A stretch of DNA of 6,378 bases from Acidobacteriota bacterium (GCA_003222455.1 QHWF01000331.1:1-6378); one strand, 5' to 3'; positions 1 to 6,308 are shown, counted from the first letter of the stretch. The notes: generated by a model not told the origin, from the sequence alone. Numbers and translations: made by a program.

Positions 1-928
1 CGGACAGCCAGCGATATTCGGCCGCGAGCCCCTCTTCGAGGCCAACGGTCGGCGCGAACGCGAGATCGCAGCGGGCGCGCGAGGTATCGGCGTAGGTATG
101 CCGCATGTCGCCTTTCTGGGCCGGATCCAGGTTCAAGCGCGGCTGGCTTCCGGTCACCCGACCAATCATCTCGAACACCTGGTTGATGGAAACTCGCGAT
201 CCGCCTCCAATATTGTAGACACGACCGGGGACCCCGCGTGTCGCCGCGGCGATGGTCGCAGCCACCGCATCAGCGACAAAGGTGAAGTCCCGGGTCTGTT
301 CGCCGTCACCGTACACGGTAATCGGCTCTCCCCGAATCGTCGCCCGGAGAAACCTGTGGAAGCCCATATCCGGCCGCTGCCGGGGGCCATACACCGTGAA
401 GTACCGCAGCGACACCGTGGGCAGCCCGAAGTTCACGTGATACAGGTAGCAGAGCTGTTCCCCGGCAAGCTTCGAAACGCCGTACGGCGATACCGGCCGT
501 GGCACAGCATCTTCGTGAAACGGCATGGGCGTGTCGTCGCCATATACGGAGGAGCTTGATGCATACACAATCCGGTCCAGCGCCAGCCTCGTGCATGCTT
601 CGAGCAGCACCTGCGTGGCCTCGATGTTGTTCTCGAGGTAGACGGCAAAATCACGCCCCCAGCTTTTCCTCACTCCGGCCTGAGCAGCGAGGTGAAAGAG
701 ATGCGTGCGGTCGGCGAGCAGAGCACCGAGATCGGCGTCCTGAACGCGTGACTCGACGAACCGAAACCGCTCGTGCCCGCGCAGCGCCGCCAGGTTGCGT
801 TCCTTCATCGGCCGCGGGTAGTAATCGGTGAAGCAATCGAGGCCGACGACGTCCGCGCCGCTGTCGACGAGGCGCTCCGCGAGCGTCGATCCGACGAACC
901 CGGCCACGCCGGTCACCAACGCTCTCAT
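1..928 (-). CDS. NAD-dependent epimerase/dehydratase, UDP-sugar epimerase-like (3' end beyond window)
   Basis: This is an extended short-chain dehydrogenase/reductase predicted to interconvert or modify a nucleotide sugar in the cytoplasm, probably for envelope polysaccharide or LPS. The frame is open for 309 codons from the ATG at 928 to the left edge. Visible motifs are the Rossmann glycine motif TGVAGFVGS (Gly7, Gly10, Gly13), Asp31 in GLDCFTDYY after the second strand (NAD ribose binding), HLAAQAGVR, the serine tract in YASSSSVYG (residues 122-130), the catalytic pair Tyr149/Lys153 in SPYGVSK, RYFTVYGPRQRPDM, and RDFTFVADAV. The family is usually about 310-330 residues, so only a few C-terminal residues should be missing. 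The start overlaps the thioesterase stop in an ATGA, and no Shine-Dalgarno sequence precedes it, which suggests translational coupling. Sequence alone does not separate UDP-glucose 4-epimerase, UDP-glucuronate epimerase and related specificities, so no symbol is given. Confidence 0.9.
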   Translation of the reverse strand, partial: MRALVTGVAGFVGSTLAERLVDSGADVVGLDCFTDYYPRPMKERNLAALRGHERFRFVESRVQDADLGALLADRTHLFHLAAQAGVRKSWGRDFAVYLENNIEATQVLLEACTRLALDRIVYASSSSVYGDDTPMPFHEDAVPRPVSPYGVSKLAGEQLCYLYHVNFGLPTVSLRYFTVYGPRQRPDMGFHRFLRATIRGEPITVYGDGEQTRDFTFVADAVAATIAAATRGVPGRVYNIGGGSRVSINQVFEMIGRVTGSQPRLNLDPAQKGDMRHTYADTSRARCDLAFAPTVGLEEGLAAEYRWLS

Positions 929-1326
929 GAAAGGAGGGTCCTGACCCGCTCGGGGAGGCGGGAGGGTCTCCCGCGGAGATCGAGCGAAGCGTGCACGGTG
1001 CTTCCCGTGGCCAGCGTCGCCTCGTCGGCCATTCGCACTACCTCGTAGGTGAATTGCACGCGCACGGGCGAGACGTGCGCTCCAGCCGTTCGCACCTCGA
1101 TCTCGTCGTCGTACCTGGCCGGCGCGCGGTAGGCGCAATGCGCTTCGATAACCGGCAACGAGAACCCCTCGGCCTCCATCTCACGATAGCTCCATCCACT
1201 CTGACGCAACAAATCGGTGCGGCCCACTTCGAACCAGACGAAATAGTTGGCGTAATAGGCGACGCCCATCTTGTCGGTGTCGGCGTACCGCACGCGAATG
1301 CGTGAGACCGACCGTGGAGAGGTCAC
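925..1326 (-). CDS. YbgC/FadM-like 4-hydroxybenzoyl-CoA-type hotdog acyl-CoA thioesterase
   Basis: This is a small single-domain hotdog-fold thioesterase expected to hydrolyse an acyl-CoA or acyl-ACP thioester in the cytoplasm; the substrate cannot be read from sequence. The signature is RVRYADTDKMGVAYYANY followed by FVWFEVGRTDLLR, which is typical of the YbgC/4HBT family. The second Asp of DTD is the expected catalytic residue. The frame is open up to a GTG at 1350 (141 aa). I prefer the in-frame GTG at 1326 (133 aa) for two reasons: GAGGGG lies 9 nt upstream of it, and the catalytic Asp then falls at residue 18, as in E. coli YbgC. The stop overlaps the epimerase start (ATGA). In proteobacteria ybgC sits with tol-pal, but here it follows rpe, so a Tol role is not implied by context. 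Confidence 0.88.
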   Translation of the reverse strand: MTSPRSVSRIRVRYADTDKMGVAYYANYFVWFEVGRTDLLRQSGWSYREMEAEGFSLPVIEAHCAYRAPARYDDEIEVRTAGAHVSPVRVQFTYEVVRMADEATLATGSTVHASLDLRGRPSRLPERVRTLLS

Positions 1327-1335
1327 CGGGCGACG

Positions 1336-1341
1336 CCCCTC
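1336..1341 (-). promoter_or_regulatory. Shine-Dalgarno-like GAGGGG that favours the GTG start at 1326
   Basis: The minus strand reads GAGGGG here, 9 nt before the GTG at 1326. The alternative GTG at 1350 is preceded only by a weaker GGGA. This is why the shorter thioesterase start was chosen. Confidence 0.4.
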
Positions 1342-1366
1342 GACCCGCACTCAGGGTGTCCCGGGT

Positions 1367-2050
1367 TCATCGAGGAACGGGGGCACTGAGGCCTGCGCGC
1401 GCGGCTTCTTTGAGGTCGCGCGTCGCACGTTCGGGGTCCGCCGCATGAAAGATCGCGGATCCTGCAACGATGACGCGGGCGCCGGCCGCCACGACCCGGG
1501 CGACGTTCTGATGATCGATGCCACCGTCAATGGCGATGCTCGCCCGGCTGCCGGCCCGGTCGAGCAACGCGCGGACCTCCCGCACCTTGGACTCGCTCCG
1601 CGGGATGAAAGTCTGACCACCGAACCCCGGGTTCACCGACATCACGAGGACGTGATCGACATCGCCGGCGATCTGTTCGAGCGCGGCGAGCGGGGTTGCG
1701 GGATTAAGCGCGACGCCGGCCTGGAGGCCCAGCGCCTGGATGGCCTGGACGGTCCGATGCAAATGCGGCAGCACTTCCACGTGCACCGAAATCATCGCGG
1801 CGCCGGCTTCGGCGAAGGCCTCGAGATACCGATCGGGATCGGTGATCATCAGATGAACGTCGAGCGGCACGTGCGCGACGCGGCGGAGCGACCGGACGAC
1901 GGGGATGCCAATGGAGATGTTGGGGACGAAATGGCCGTCCATGACGTCCACATGGATCACATCGGCGCCGCCGCGCTCGGCCGCGGCAATCGCCTCGCCA
2001 AGCGCCGCGAAATCCGCAGACAGAATCGACGGCGCGATCAGCACGCTCAC
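1367..2050 (-). CDS. rpe: Ribulose-phosphate 3-epimerase
   Basis: Rpe interconverts D-ribulose 5-phosphate and D-xylulose 5-phosphate in the pentose phosphate pathway, or in the Calvin cycle where present. It is a cytoplasmic TIM-barrel metalloenzyme. The 227-residue length matches the family. Visible motifs are LIAPSILSADF at the N-terminus, VIHVDVMDGHFVPN with metal ligands His33 and Asp35, DVHLMI with His66, the phosphate-site loop VNPGFGGQ (139-146), IDGGI with acid/metal ligand Asp175, and AGSAIF (196-201). The start is a GTG sharing a GTGA with the stop of the PASTA gene, with GAGG 7 nt upstream. That spacing suits E. coli Rpe, whose IAPSILSADF begins at nearly the same position. Rpe follows the def-fmt-rsmB group in several phyla. 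All expected catalytic residues are present. Confidence 0.97.
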   Translation of the reverse strand: MSVLIAPSILSADFAALGEAIAAAERGGADVIHVDVMDGHFVPNISIGIPVVRSLRRVAHVPLDVHLMITDPDRYLEAFAEAGAAMISVHVEVLPHLHRTVQAIQALGLQAGVALNPATPLAALEQIAGDVDHVLVMSVNPGFGGQTFIPRSESKVREVRALLDRAGSRASIAIDGGIDHQNVARVVAAGARVIVAGSAIFHAADPERATRDLKEAARAGLSAPVPR

Positions 2051-2769
2051 CGGCTGACCTCGAGCGAAATCGGTTCGCCCGGCGCGATCTGAAAGCCACC
2101 TTGCGGACTCTGACGGATGACAATCCCGGCCGCGACGCCCGGATACGGCGTGGATCCGACGACGGCGACGCGGAAACCGCGGTTCCTGAGAATTTCGGCG
2201 GCGCGATCGCCATTCACGCCGATGAGGTCGGGCATCACGTAGCCGATGCCGGACTCACCCCGGTTGACGAGGAGCGACACACGGCCGCCGGCGCTCTTTG
2301 CCGGGGGGGTCTGCGCGATCACAACGTCCTGCGGGAATCCGGCGGAACGGATTTCGGAGACGGTCGCGAGTGTCAGACCATCCTGCGTCAGGCGGAGCTG
2401 CGCGGTTCGCTCTGTTTCCCCGACCAGCGCCGGCACGGTGCTCGCGCGCTGACCTGAGCTCAGCCAGACCTTCACGGTCCGTTGACGGCGGGCCACCGCC
2501 CCGCGAGGAGGATCCTGGGCCAGCACCCGGCCGGCCGCAATCTTCGGATCCGGCCGGTGTGTTTCGTCAATCTTCAGTGTTAAACCTAGATCGGCTGCTA
2601 TCGCGGTCGCTTCGTTCGCCGATCGGTCGGTCAGATCGGGCACCTGCACTTCGCGCGTCCGCAGCGCGATGCGCATGGATGCGGCGGCGAACAGCACGTA
2701 GGTGGCGACGAGGGCGCAGCCGAGCAGAACGATTTTCCCGGCGCCCCACATGCGGGTTTTCAGGGCCAT
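2047..2769 (-). CDS. PASTA-domain membrane protein without a kinase domain
   Basis: This is a 240-residue predicted single-pass membrane protein. It has a short basic N-terminus (MALKTRMWGAGK), a hydrophobic segment at about residues 13-36, then three PASTA repeats at about 41-105, 110-171 and 177-240. Each repeat opens with VPDL, VPAL or MPDL and contains a Q-x-P turn (QDPPRG 85-90, QTPPA 153-157, QSPQGG 220-225). PASTA repeats are known from PrkC/PknB-type kinases and class A/B penicillin-binding proteins, where they face the periplasm or wall and in some cases bind muropeptides. No kinase, transpeptidase or other catalytic domain is present. I infer an envelope-sensing or scaffolding role; the function is unproven. 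The ATG at 2769 is preferred to an upstream in-frame TTG at 2775; neither has a clear Shine-Dalgarno sequence. The gene lies between rsmB and rpe, the position held by prkC in Bacillus subtilis. Confidence 0.9.
   Translation of the reverse strand: MALKTRMWGAGKIVLLGCALVATYVLFAAASMRIALRTREVQVPDLTDRSANEATAIAADLGLTLKIDETHRPDPKIAAGRVLAQDPPRGAVARRQRTVKVWLSSGQRASTVPALVGETERTAQLRLTQDGLTLATVSEIRSAGFPQDVVIAQTPPAKSAGGRVSLLVNRGESGIGYVMPDLIGVNGDRAAEILRNRGFRVAVVGSTPYPGVAAGIVIRQSPQGGFQIAPGEPISLEVSR
2058..2061 (-). promoter_or_regulatory. Shine-Dalgarno GAGG of rpe, inside the end of the PASTA gene
   Basis: The minus strand has GAGG 7 nt before the GTG at 2050. It lies within the last codons of the upstream gene and supports GTG as the true rpe start despite the GTGA overlap. 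Confidence 0.45.
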
Positions 2770-2799
2770 GAACAAAGGGAGATCGTACTACAGCTCAGG

Positions 2800-2823
2800 G
2801 CGGACCTGAAGGTCCGCACTACA
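2800..2823 (-). repeat. REP-like hairpin, copy A (GTAG head, 7-bp stem)
   Basis: On the minus strand a GTAG head (2822-2819) and one T are followed by a perfect 7-bp stem, GCGGACC (2817-2811), a TTCA loop (2810-2807), and GGTCCGC (2806-2800). A GTAG tetranucleotide followed by a palindrome is the defining layout of REP sequences mobilised by RAYT transposases. The flanking CCGCCCTG...TGTAGT occurs twice on this strand (2833-2817 and 2804-2786), about 31 bp apart. This suggests tandem units, of which the one at 2786-2793 keeps only its head. The element lies just upstream of the PASTA start codon. Confidence 0.65.
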
Positions 2824-2849
2824 CCAGGGCGGATCGTGCAATTACGTTT

Positions 2850-2872
2850 GTAGTGCAGGCCTTCAGGCCTGC
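2850..2872 (+). repeat. REP-like hairpin, copy B, overlapping the 3' end of rsmB
   Basis: On the plus strand a GTAG head (2850-2853) and T are followed by a 7-bp stem, GCAGGCC (2855-2861), loop TTCA (2862-2865), and GGCCTGC (2866-2872). It is the same element as copy A in opposite orientation. The two stem differences (G to A and A to G) are both matched by changes on the partner arm, so pairing is kept. The rsmB stop codon (2865-2863) falls in the loop. Copies A and B can also pair with each other as one long hairpin with about 26 nt per arm and a few mismatches or G-U pairs. Confidence 0.65.
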
Positions 2873-4221
2873 CGTTGAAACACGGCACCGAAGAATGCCT
2901 CGAGGCCGTGGAGATGCGGCTCCGTCCGCAAGAACCCCTGATCATCGACGACCGCGCAGGGAAGCTGCGGTGCGGCGTCCCGTGCGTCGAGCCGAACGAA
3001 ACCTGGGCTCTCGGCGAGAAAGGCGGTGACGATCGCGTCGTTTTCCTCCGGCTCGCTCGAGCACGTTGCGTAAATCAACCGGCCGCCGGGTGCCACGGCG
3101 TCCGCGGCATGACGGAGCATCACGCGCTCGGATGCCGCCAACGCCGGCAGATCGCTTTCCTGCCGGCGCCAGCGGATATCCGGGTCGCGTCGAAGCGTGC
3201 CGAGCCCGGAGCACGGCGCATCGACGATCACCGAGTCGAACGGTTGCGAAAACGGCAATGGCTGCAGCAGATCGCTCTGGACGATGCGGACATCGAGCGC
3301 CCGGGCGGTGACGAGCGTGCGACGCAGCAATTCCACCCGGCGCCGGCGAACGTCGCAGGCGATCAGGAGACCGGCAGGGTTCATTGCGGCGGCGATCGCG
3401 GCCGTTTTCCCGCCTGGCGCGGCGCACGTGTCGAGGACGCGCACGCCCGGCCTGGCAGATGCCAGGAGCGCCACGAGTTGCGACGCTTCGTCCTGGACGA
3501 GGAACCAGCCTTCGTCTCTCCCGCGTCCCCGAAGCGGATGGCCCGACGCGACAATCAGCGCGTCGGGTGCGAAGCGGCCGGCGCAGACCTCGACGTCCTC
3601 CGCCTCGAGGCGGGCGACGAGTTCTGGCGTGTCGAGCACGAGACGGTTCGCGCGCAAGGTCAGCGGCGCCGGCGTGTTGTTGAAACGCAGCCACGCCTCG
3701 GTGCGGTCGAAGCCCAGACGGTCGTACCAACGAGCGGCCAGCCAGCGCGGGTGCGACAGCGTCACGCTGAGATAGTCCAGCGCGGCGGCACGATCGGTGG
3801 CGATTTGAGGCTTCGGCGGCAGCGGAAGAGTGTTGCGCCTGCGCGAGATGGCGCGAAGAACGGCATTCACGAAGCCGGCTGCGCTCCGTTTGCCGGCGCG
3901 TTTCGTCAGGTCCACCGCATCGTTCACCACGGCGGAGGCCGGGACGCGCGTGAGGTGGAGCAGTTGATAAGCACCGAGCCGCAGGATCTCCACGACTTCG
4001 CCATCGAGTCGATCGATGGGGTGGCGCGCGAACTCGACAATCACACGATCCAGGGCTGCGCGCCACCGCTGAACACCGGTTGCGATTTCTGCGGCCAGTG
4101 CCTGGTCGCGATCGTCCTCGAGCTCATCCCGGGCGAAGGCGACAGCCGCCGGCAGATCGGCGCGACCCGCCGAGACTGCCCGGAGAATTTCGTAGGCGGC
4201 GACCCGCGCCGGCGCGATCAT
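2863..4221 (-). CDS. rsmB: 16S rRNA (cytosine-967 C5)-methyltransferase RsmB
   Basis: RsmB (also called Sun/Fmu) methylates C5 of C967 of 16S rRNA using S-adenosylmethionine. The 452-residue product has a NusB-like helical RNA-binding domain at about residues 1-130 (ARVAAYEILRAV at the start, then LRLGAYQLLHLTRVPASAVV and GFVNAVLRAISR). A Rossmann-type methyltransferase domain follows. It shows the SAM motif VLDTCAAPGGKT (262-273), motif IV DAPCSGLGTLRRDPDIRW with Cys337, and motif VI YATCSSEPEEN with Cys387, the expected nucleophile. The paired cysteines mark RNA m5C methyltransferases. The ATG overlaps the fmt stop in an ATGA with no obvious Shine-Dalgarno sequence, so coupling is likely. 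The last residues (RQA) and the TGA are written by REP-like copy B, so the original C-terminus may have been altered slightly. Confidence 0.97.
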   Translation of the reverse strand: MIAPARVAAYEILRAVSAGRADLPAAVAFARDELEDDRDQALAAEIATGVQRWRAALDRVIVEFARHPIDRLDGEVVEILRLGAYQLLHLTRVPASAVVNDAVDLTKRAGKRSAAGFVNAVLRAISRRRNTLPLPPKPQIATDRAAALDYLSVTLSHPRWLAARWYDRLGFDRTEAWLRFNNTPAPLTLRANRLVLDTPELVARLEAEDVEVCAGRFAPDALIVASGHPLRGRGRDEGWFLVQDEASQLVALLASARPGVRVLDTCAAPGGKTAAIAAAMNPAGLLIACDVRRRRVELLRRTLVTARALDVRIVQSDLLQPLPFSQPFDSVIVDAPCSGLGTLRRDPDIRWRRQESDLPALAASERVMLRHAADAVAPGGRLIYATCSSEPEENDAIVTAFLAESPGFVRLDARDAAPQLPCAVVDDQGFLRTEPHLHGLEAFFGAVFQRQA

Positions 4222-5174
4222 GGGGCCGCCGTCAGCCGATCGCCGCGCGACAGATGATGTCCTGCGAGAAACTCGCGCGGCGTCATCGCGCGCTTCCCCT
4301 CGACTTGGATTCGATGCAGATGAATCGCGCCTTCACCCGCGGCGACGATCAGACGATCGGCGGCCGCTTCCAGGATGGTTCCTGGCTCGCTGGTGTGCAT
4401 GTCGGAGGAGGGTGCCGAGCGGAGCAGAATGAGCCGCGTCCGGCCAAGGAACGTGAACGCATGCGGCCAGGGGTGGAGACCCCGAATCAGATTGTGCACT
4501 CGCGTTGCCGGAAGCCGCCAGTCGACGATCCCGTCTTCCTTTGTCAGCCGCGCGGCGTAGGTTGCCGCGTGGTCGTCCTGTGGCGTCTCGTTGACACGGC
4601 CATGGGCCAGATTGTCGATCGTCGACACCAGAAGCTGCGCGCCAAGTCGCGCCAGATCGCGTTCGACGGCGTCGCTCGTCTCGTCGGGTGAGATCGAACG
4701 GCTTGCCACGGCGAGCATCGGCCCGGCATCGAGGGCCTTGACGATCCGCATAATCGTGACCCCGGTCTCGCGGTCCCCCGCGATGATGGCACGGTGCACC
4801 GGAGCCGCACCGCGGTGCCGCGGCAGCAGCGAGGCATGCACATTGATGAGGCCCAGCGGCGGCAGTGCCAGCACGGTCTCGGTCAGGATCCGGCCGTAGG
4901 CGGCGACGACGCCGAGATCGGCCTGCAGGCCGTGAAGTTGACGGAGAAAGAGGTCGTCCTTGAGACTGGCGGGCTGCAGGATTGGCAGCGCGGCCGCAAC
5001 CGCGCGCGCTTTGACCGGCGCATCGGTCGTCTTCTGGCCGCGCCCGTGCGGCCGATCCGGCTGCGTCACGACACCGACGACGGGATGCCGCGATTGCAGC
5101 AGCGCGTCGAGCGTGGGAACGGCGAACGCCGGTGTGCCGAAAAAGATGATCCGGATTGCACTCCCTTCTACCAT
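4218..5174 (-). CDS. fmt: Methionyl-tRNA formyltransferase
   Basis: Fmt transfers a formyl group from 10-formyltetrahydrofolate to methionyl-initiator tRNA, which allows bacterial translation initiation. The 318-residue length is normal. The N-terminal formyltransferase domain begins IRIIFFGTPAFA and shows VTQPDRPHGRG (36-46), the hinge AAYGRIL (91-97), and the active-site run with Asn111 and His113 (INVHASLLPRHRGAAP). The third catalytic residue, Asp149, lies in ALDAGPM. The C-terminal tRNA-binding domain carries YAARLTKEDGIVDW (206-219) and IRGLHPWPHAF. The ATG at 5174 lies inside the end of def (7-base overlap), and the resulting N-terminus MVEGSAIRIIFFGTP aligns naturally with E. coli MSESLRIIFAGTP. 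Def and fmt act on the same formyl group, so tight linkage makes sense. Confidence 0.98.
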   Translation of the reverse strand: MVEGSAIRIIFFGTPAFAVPTLDALLQSRHPVVGVVTQPDRPHGRGQKTTDAPVKARAVAAALPILQPASLKDDLFLRQLHGLQADLGVVAAYGRILTETVLALPPLGLINVHASLLPRHRGAAPVHRAIIAGDRETGVTIMRIVKALDAGPMLAVASRSISPDETSDAVERDLARLGAQLLVSTIDNLAHGRVNETPQDDHAATYAARLTKEDGIVDWRLPATRVHNLIRGLHPWPHAFTFLGRTRLILLRSAPSSDMHTSEPGTILEAAADRLIVAAGEGAIHLHRIQVEGKRAMTPREFLAGHHLSRGDRLTAAP

Positions 5175-5677
5175 TTGCCGGCACGGGACAGCTTGCGAAT
5201 CCGGCGGACGATCACGTCCCGCTTGATGCCGCGCAGACGGTCCACGAACAACATGCCGTCCAGGTGATCCATCTCGTGCTGGAACGCCCGTGCGAGCAGG
5301 CCCGTCCCTTCGTGCCGCTGTTCGCCTCCGGCGCGATCCAGGCCTTTGAGGATCACCCGGGACGGCCGTACGACCGTCGCATTGAAGCCCGGGACGCTCA
5401 GGCAGCCTTCTTCTTCGAGCTGCATGCCGTCCTGTTCGACGAACTCGGGATTGATCATCACGACCAGACCTGTGGGGTCGCGGCCAATCGAGATATCAAC
5501 CACGAAAATCCGCAGCGGGACGCCAACCTGCGGCGCCGCCAGGCCCACACCCGGCGCGGCATACATCGTCTCGATCATGTCGCCGACGAGCCGATCGATG
5601 TCGGGAGTGAAGGCGCCGACCGGCTCGGCCCGATCGTGAACGACGCGATCGCCGTATTTGAGGATTGATCGAATCAT
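5168..5677 (-). CDS. def: Peptide deformylase
   Basis: Def removes the N-formyl group from nascent proteins at the ribosome exit. It is a metal (usually Fe2+) hydrolase. The product is 169 residues, the same length as the E. coli enzyme. All three family motifs are intact: motif I GVGLAAPQVG (43-52, with Gln50), motif II EEGCLSVPG (89-97, metal ligand Cys92), and motif III HEMDHLDG (134-141, ligands His134 and His138, catalytic Glu135). The N-terminus MIRSILKYGD and the ATG at 5677 fit the family; only a weak ribosome-binding sequence is seen. It is the first gene of the def-fmt-rsmB group and ends in TAG inside the fmt start. The inverted-repeat-bounded unit lies only 19 bp upstream, so its native promoter may have been displaced or may lie within or beyond that unit. 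Confidence 0.98.
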   Translation of the reverse strand: MIRSILKYGDRVVHDRAEPVGAFTPDIDRLVGDMIETMYAAPGVGLAAPQVGVPLRIFVVDISIGRDPTGLVVMINPEFVEQDGMQLEEEGCLSVPGFNATVVRPSRVILKGLDRAGGEQRHEGTGLLARAFQHEMDHLDGMLFVDRLRGIKRDVIVRRIRKLSRAGKW

Positions 5678-5696
5678 CGCACCGATTGTCGACGGG

Positions 5697-5726
5697 GGAA
5701 CGCAAAGGCCGCGAAGGCCGCAAAGG
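5697..5726 (+). repeat. Left inverted repeat of the GxxExxY unit (9-nt periodic)
   Basis: After GGAAC, three tandem 9-mers follow: GCAAAGGCC (5702-5710), GCGAAGGCC (5711-5719) and GCAAAGGTC (5720-5728). The 30 bases 5697-5726 match the reverse complement of 6309-6338 at 29 positions. The repeat lies between the GxxExxY stop and the def start codon. Confidence 0.85.
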
Positions 5727-5750
5727 TCTCAATTAAGCCACTACTGTAAC

Positions 5751-6155
5751 TCACTCGGGAAAGCCGTTGACGATGCGCTTCAGGCCGTCGCGAAGAGATT
5801 TCACGTTGAAGTTAATCAGCAATCCCAGTTTGCGCTCCGAAAACCTCAGGTGCGAGCGCAGTTGCGCGCTGTGCACTTTTTCGAGTCGTTCAATCGCCTT
5901 GACTTCAACGATCAGCACGTCTTCGACCAGCAAGTCGATTCGATATCCGCAGACCAGTCGACATCCTCTGTAGATCACCGGTACGGGCTTCTGCCGCTCA
6001 ACACTGAGTCCCTGGTCCAGGAGTTCATGAGCCAGACACGCTTCATAGGCAGATTCGAGCATACCCGGACCGAGTTCGTTGTGCACACGCAAGGCTGCAC
6101 CGATGACGCAATTCGAGAGCGAATTGAGACGTTCCTTCTCATCGTCTACGGACAT
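5751..6155 (-). CDS. GxxExxY family protein (PD-(D/E)XK nuclease-like)
   Basis: This 134-residue protein belongs to the GxxExxY family, which often occurs in several copies per genome and is placed in the PD-(D/E)XK nuclease superfamily; its cellular function is not established. The naming motif is GMLESAY (Gly, Glu and Tyr at residues 31, 34 and 37 from the ATG), inside VHNELGPGMLESAYEACL. A nuclease-like core follows: RIDLLVEDVLIVEVKA gives Asp74, Glu84 and Lys86, and a Gln lies further on (Gln98). The conserved end LGLLINFNVKSLRDGLKRIV is present. No residue of the core is missing. I chose the ATG at 6155 because MSVDDEKERLN fits the family; a GTG at 6197 would add 14 unusual residues. The same frame has no stop from there to the right edge. 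The gene is lower in GC than its neighbours and is flanked by inverted repeats. The 150 bases between its start and the right repeat show no other gene. Confidence 0.9.
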   Translation of the reverse strand: MSVDDEKERLNSLSNCVIGAALRVHNELGPGMLESAYEACLAHELLDQGLSVERQKPVPVIYRGCRLVCGYRIDLLVEDVLIVEVKAIERLEKVHSAQLRSHLRFSERKLGLLINFNVKSLRDGLKRIVNGFPE

Positions 6156-6308
6156 GTGCGTGTTTGATGCAAGAGTTCCGCCCGCCGCCGAAATCACCGG
6201 TGAGATGGCCCAGTCAGCTAACGCCGAAAAACGGAGGTCGAAAGGGTTACACTGCTTTCGTCGCTTTGGCTTCTTCCCGTCGGTTCGCCAAGGCCAAGCC
6301 TGAAACCG

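Noticed and set aside
98..559. Plus-strand and alternative-frame minus-strand ORFs across 98-654
   Set aside because: They overlap the continuous 309-codon epimerase frame, which carries all family motifs.
931..939. Plus-strand aaaggaggg resembling a strong ribosome-binding site
   Set aside because: No start codon follows at a usable distance on the plus strand, and the region is coding on the minus strand.
1271..2092. Plus-strand 273-codon frame opposite rpe
   Set aside because: Antisense to a complete Rpe with all active-site residues; no motif of its own.
2713..2736. Possible lipobox (LLGC) in the PASTA protein N-terminus
   Set aside because: Only four or five hydrophobic residues precede the Cys, and the hydrophobic stretch continues well past it. 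A transmembrane anchor fits better than a lipoprotein signal.
2942..4066. Minus-strand 374-codon frame inside rsmB
   Set aside because: Alternative frame of rsmB with Arg/Ala-rich composition and no domain; a shadow.
2875..4257. Plus-strand open frame of 460 codons across the whole of rsmB
   Set aside because: It is exactly antisense to a gene with all RsmB motifs, has no recognisable domain, and is expected from GC-rich third positions in the opposite frame.
5727..5732. TTGAGA on the minus strand as a -35 box for def
   Set aside because: No -10-like hexamer is found at suitable spacing; the sequence downstream is the GC-rich repeat.
6265..6292. Short imperfect hairpin TTGGC/GCCAA upstream of the GxxExxY gene
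   Set aside because: Only a 5-bp stem with a long loop; not distinguishable from chance in this composition.
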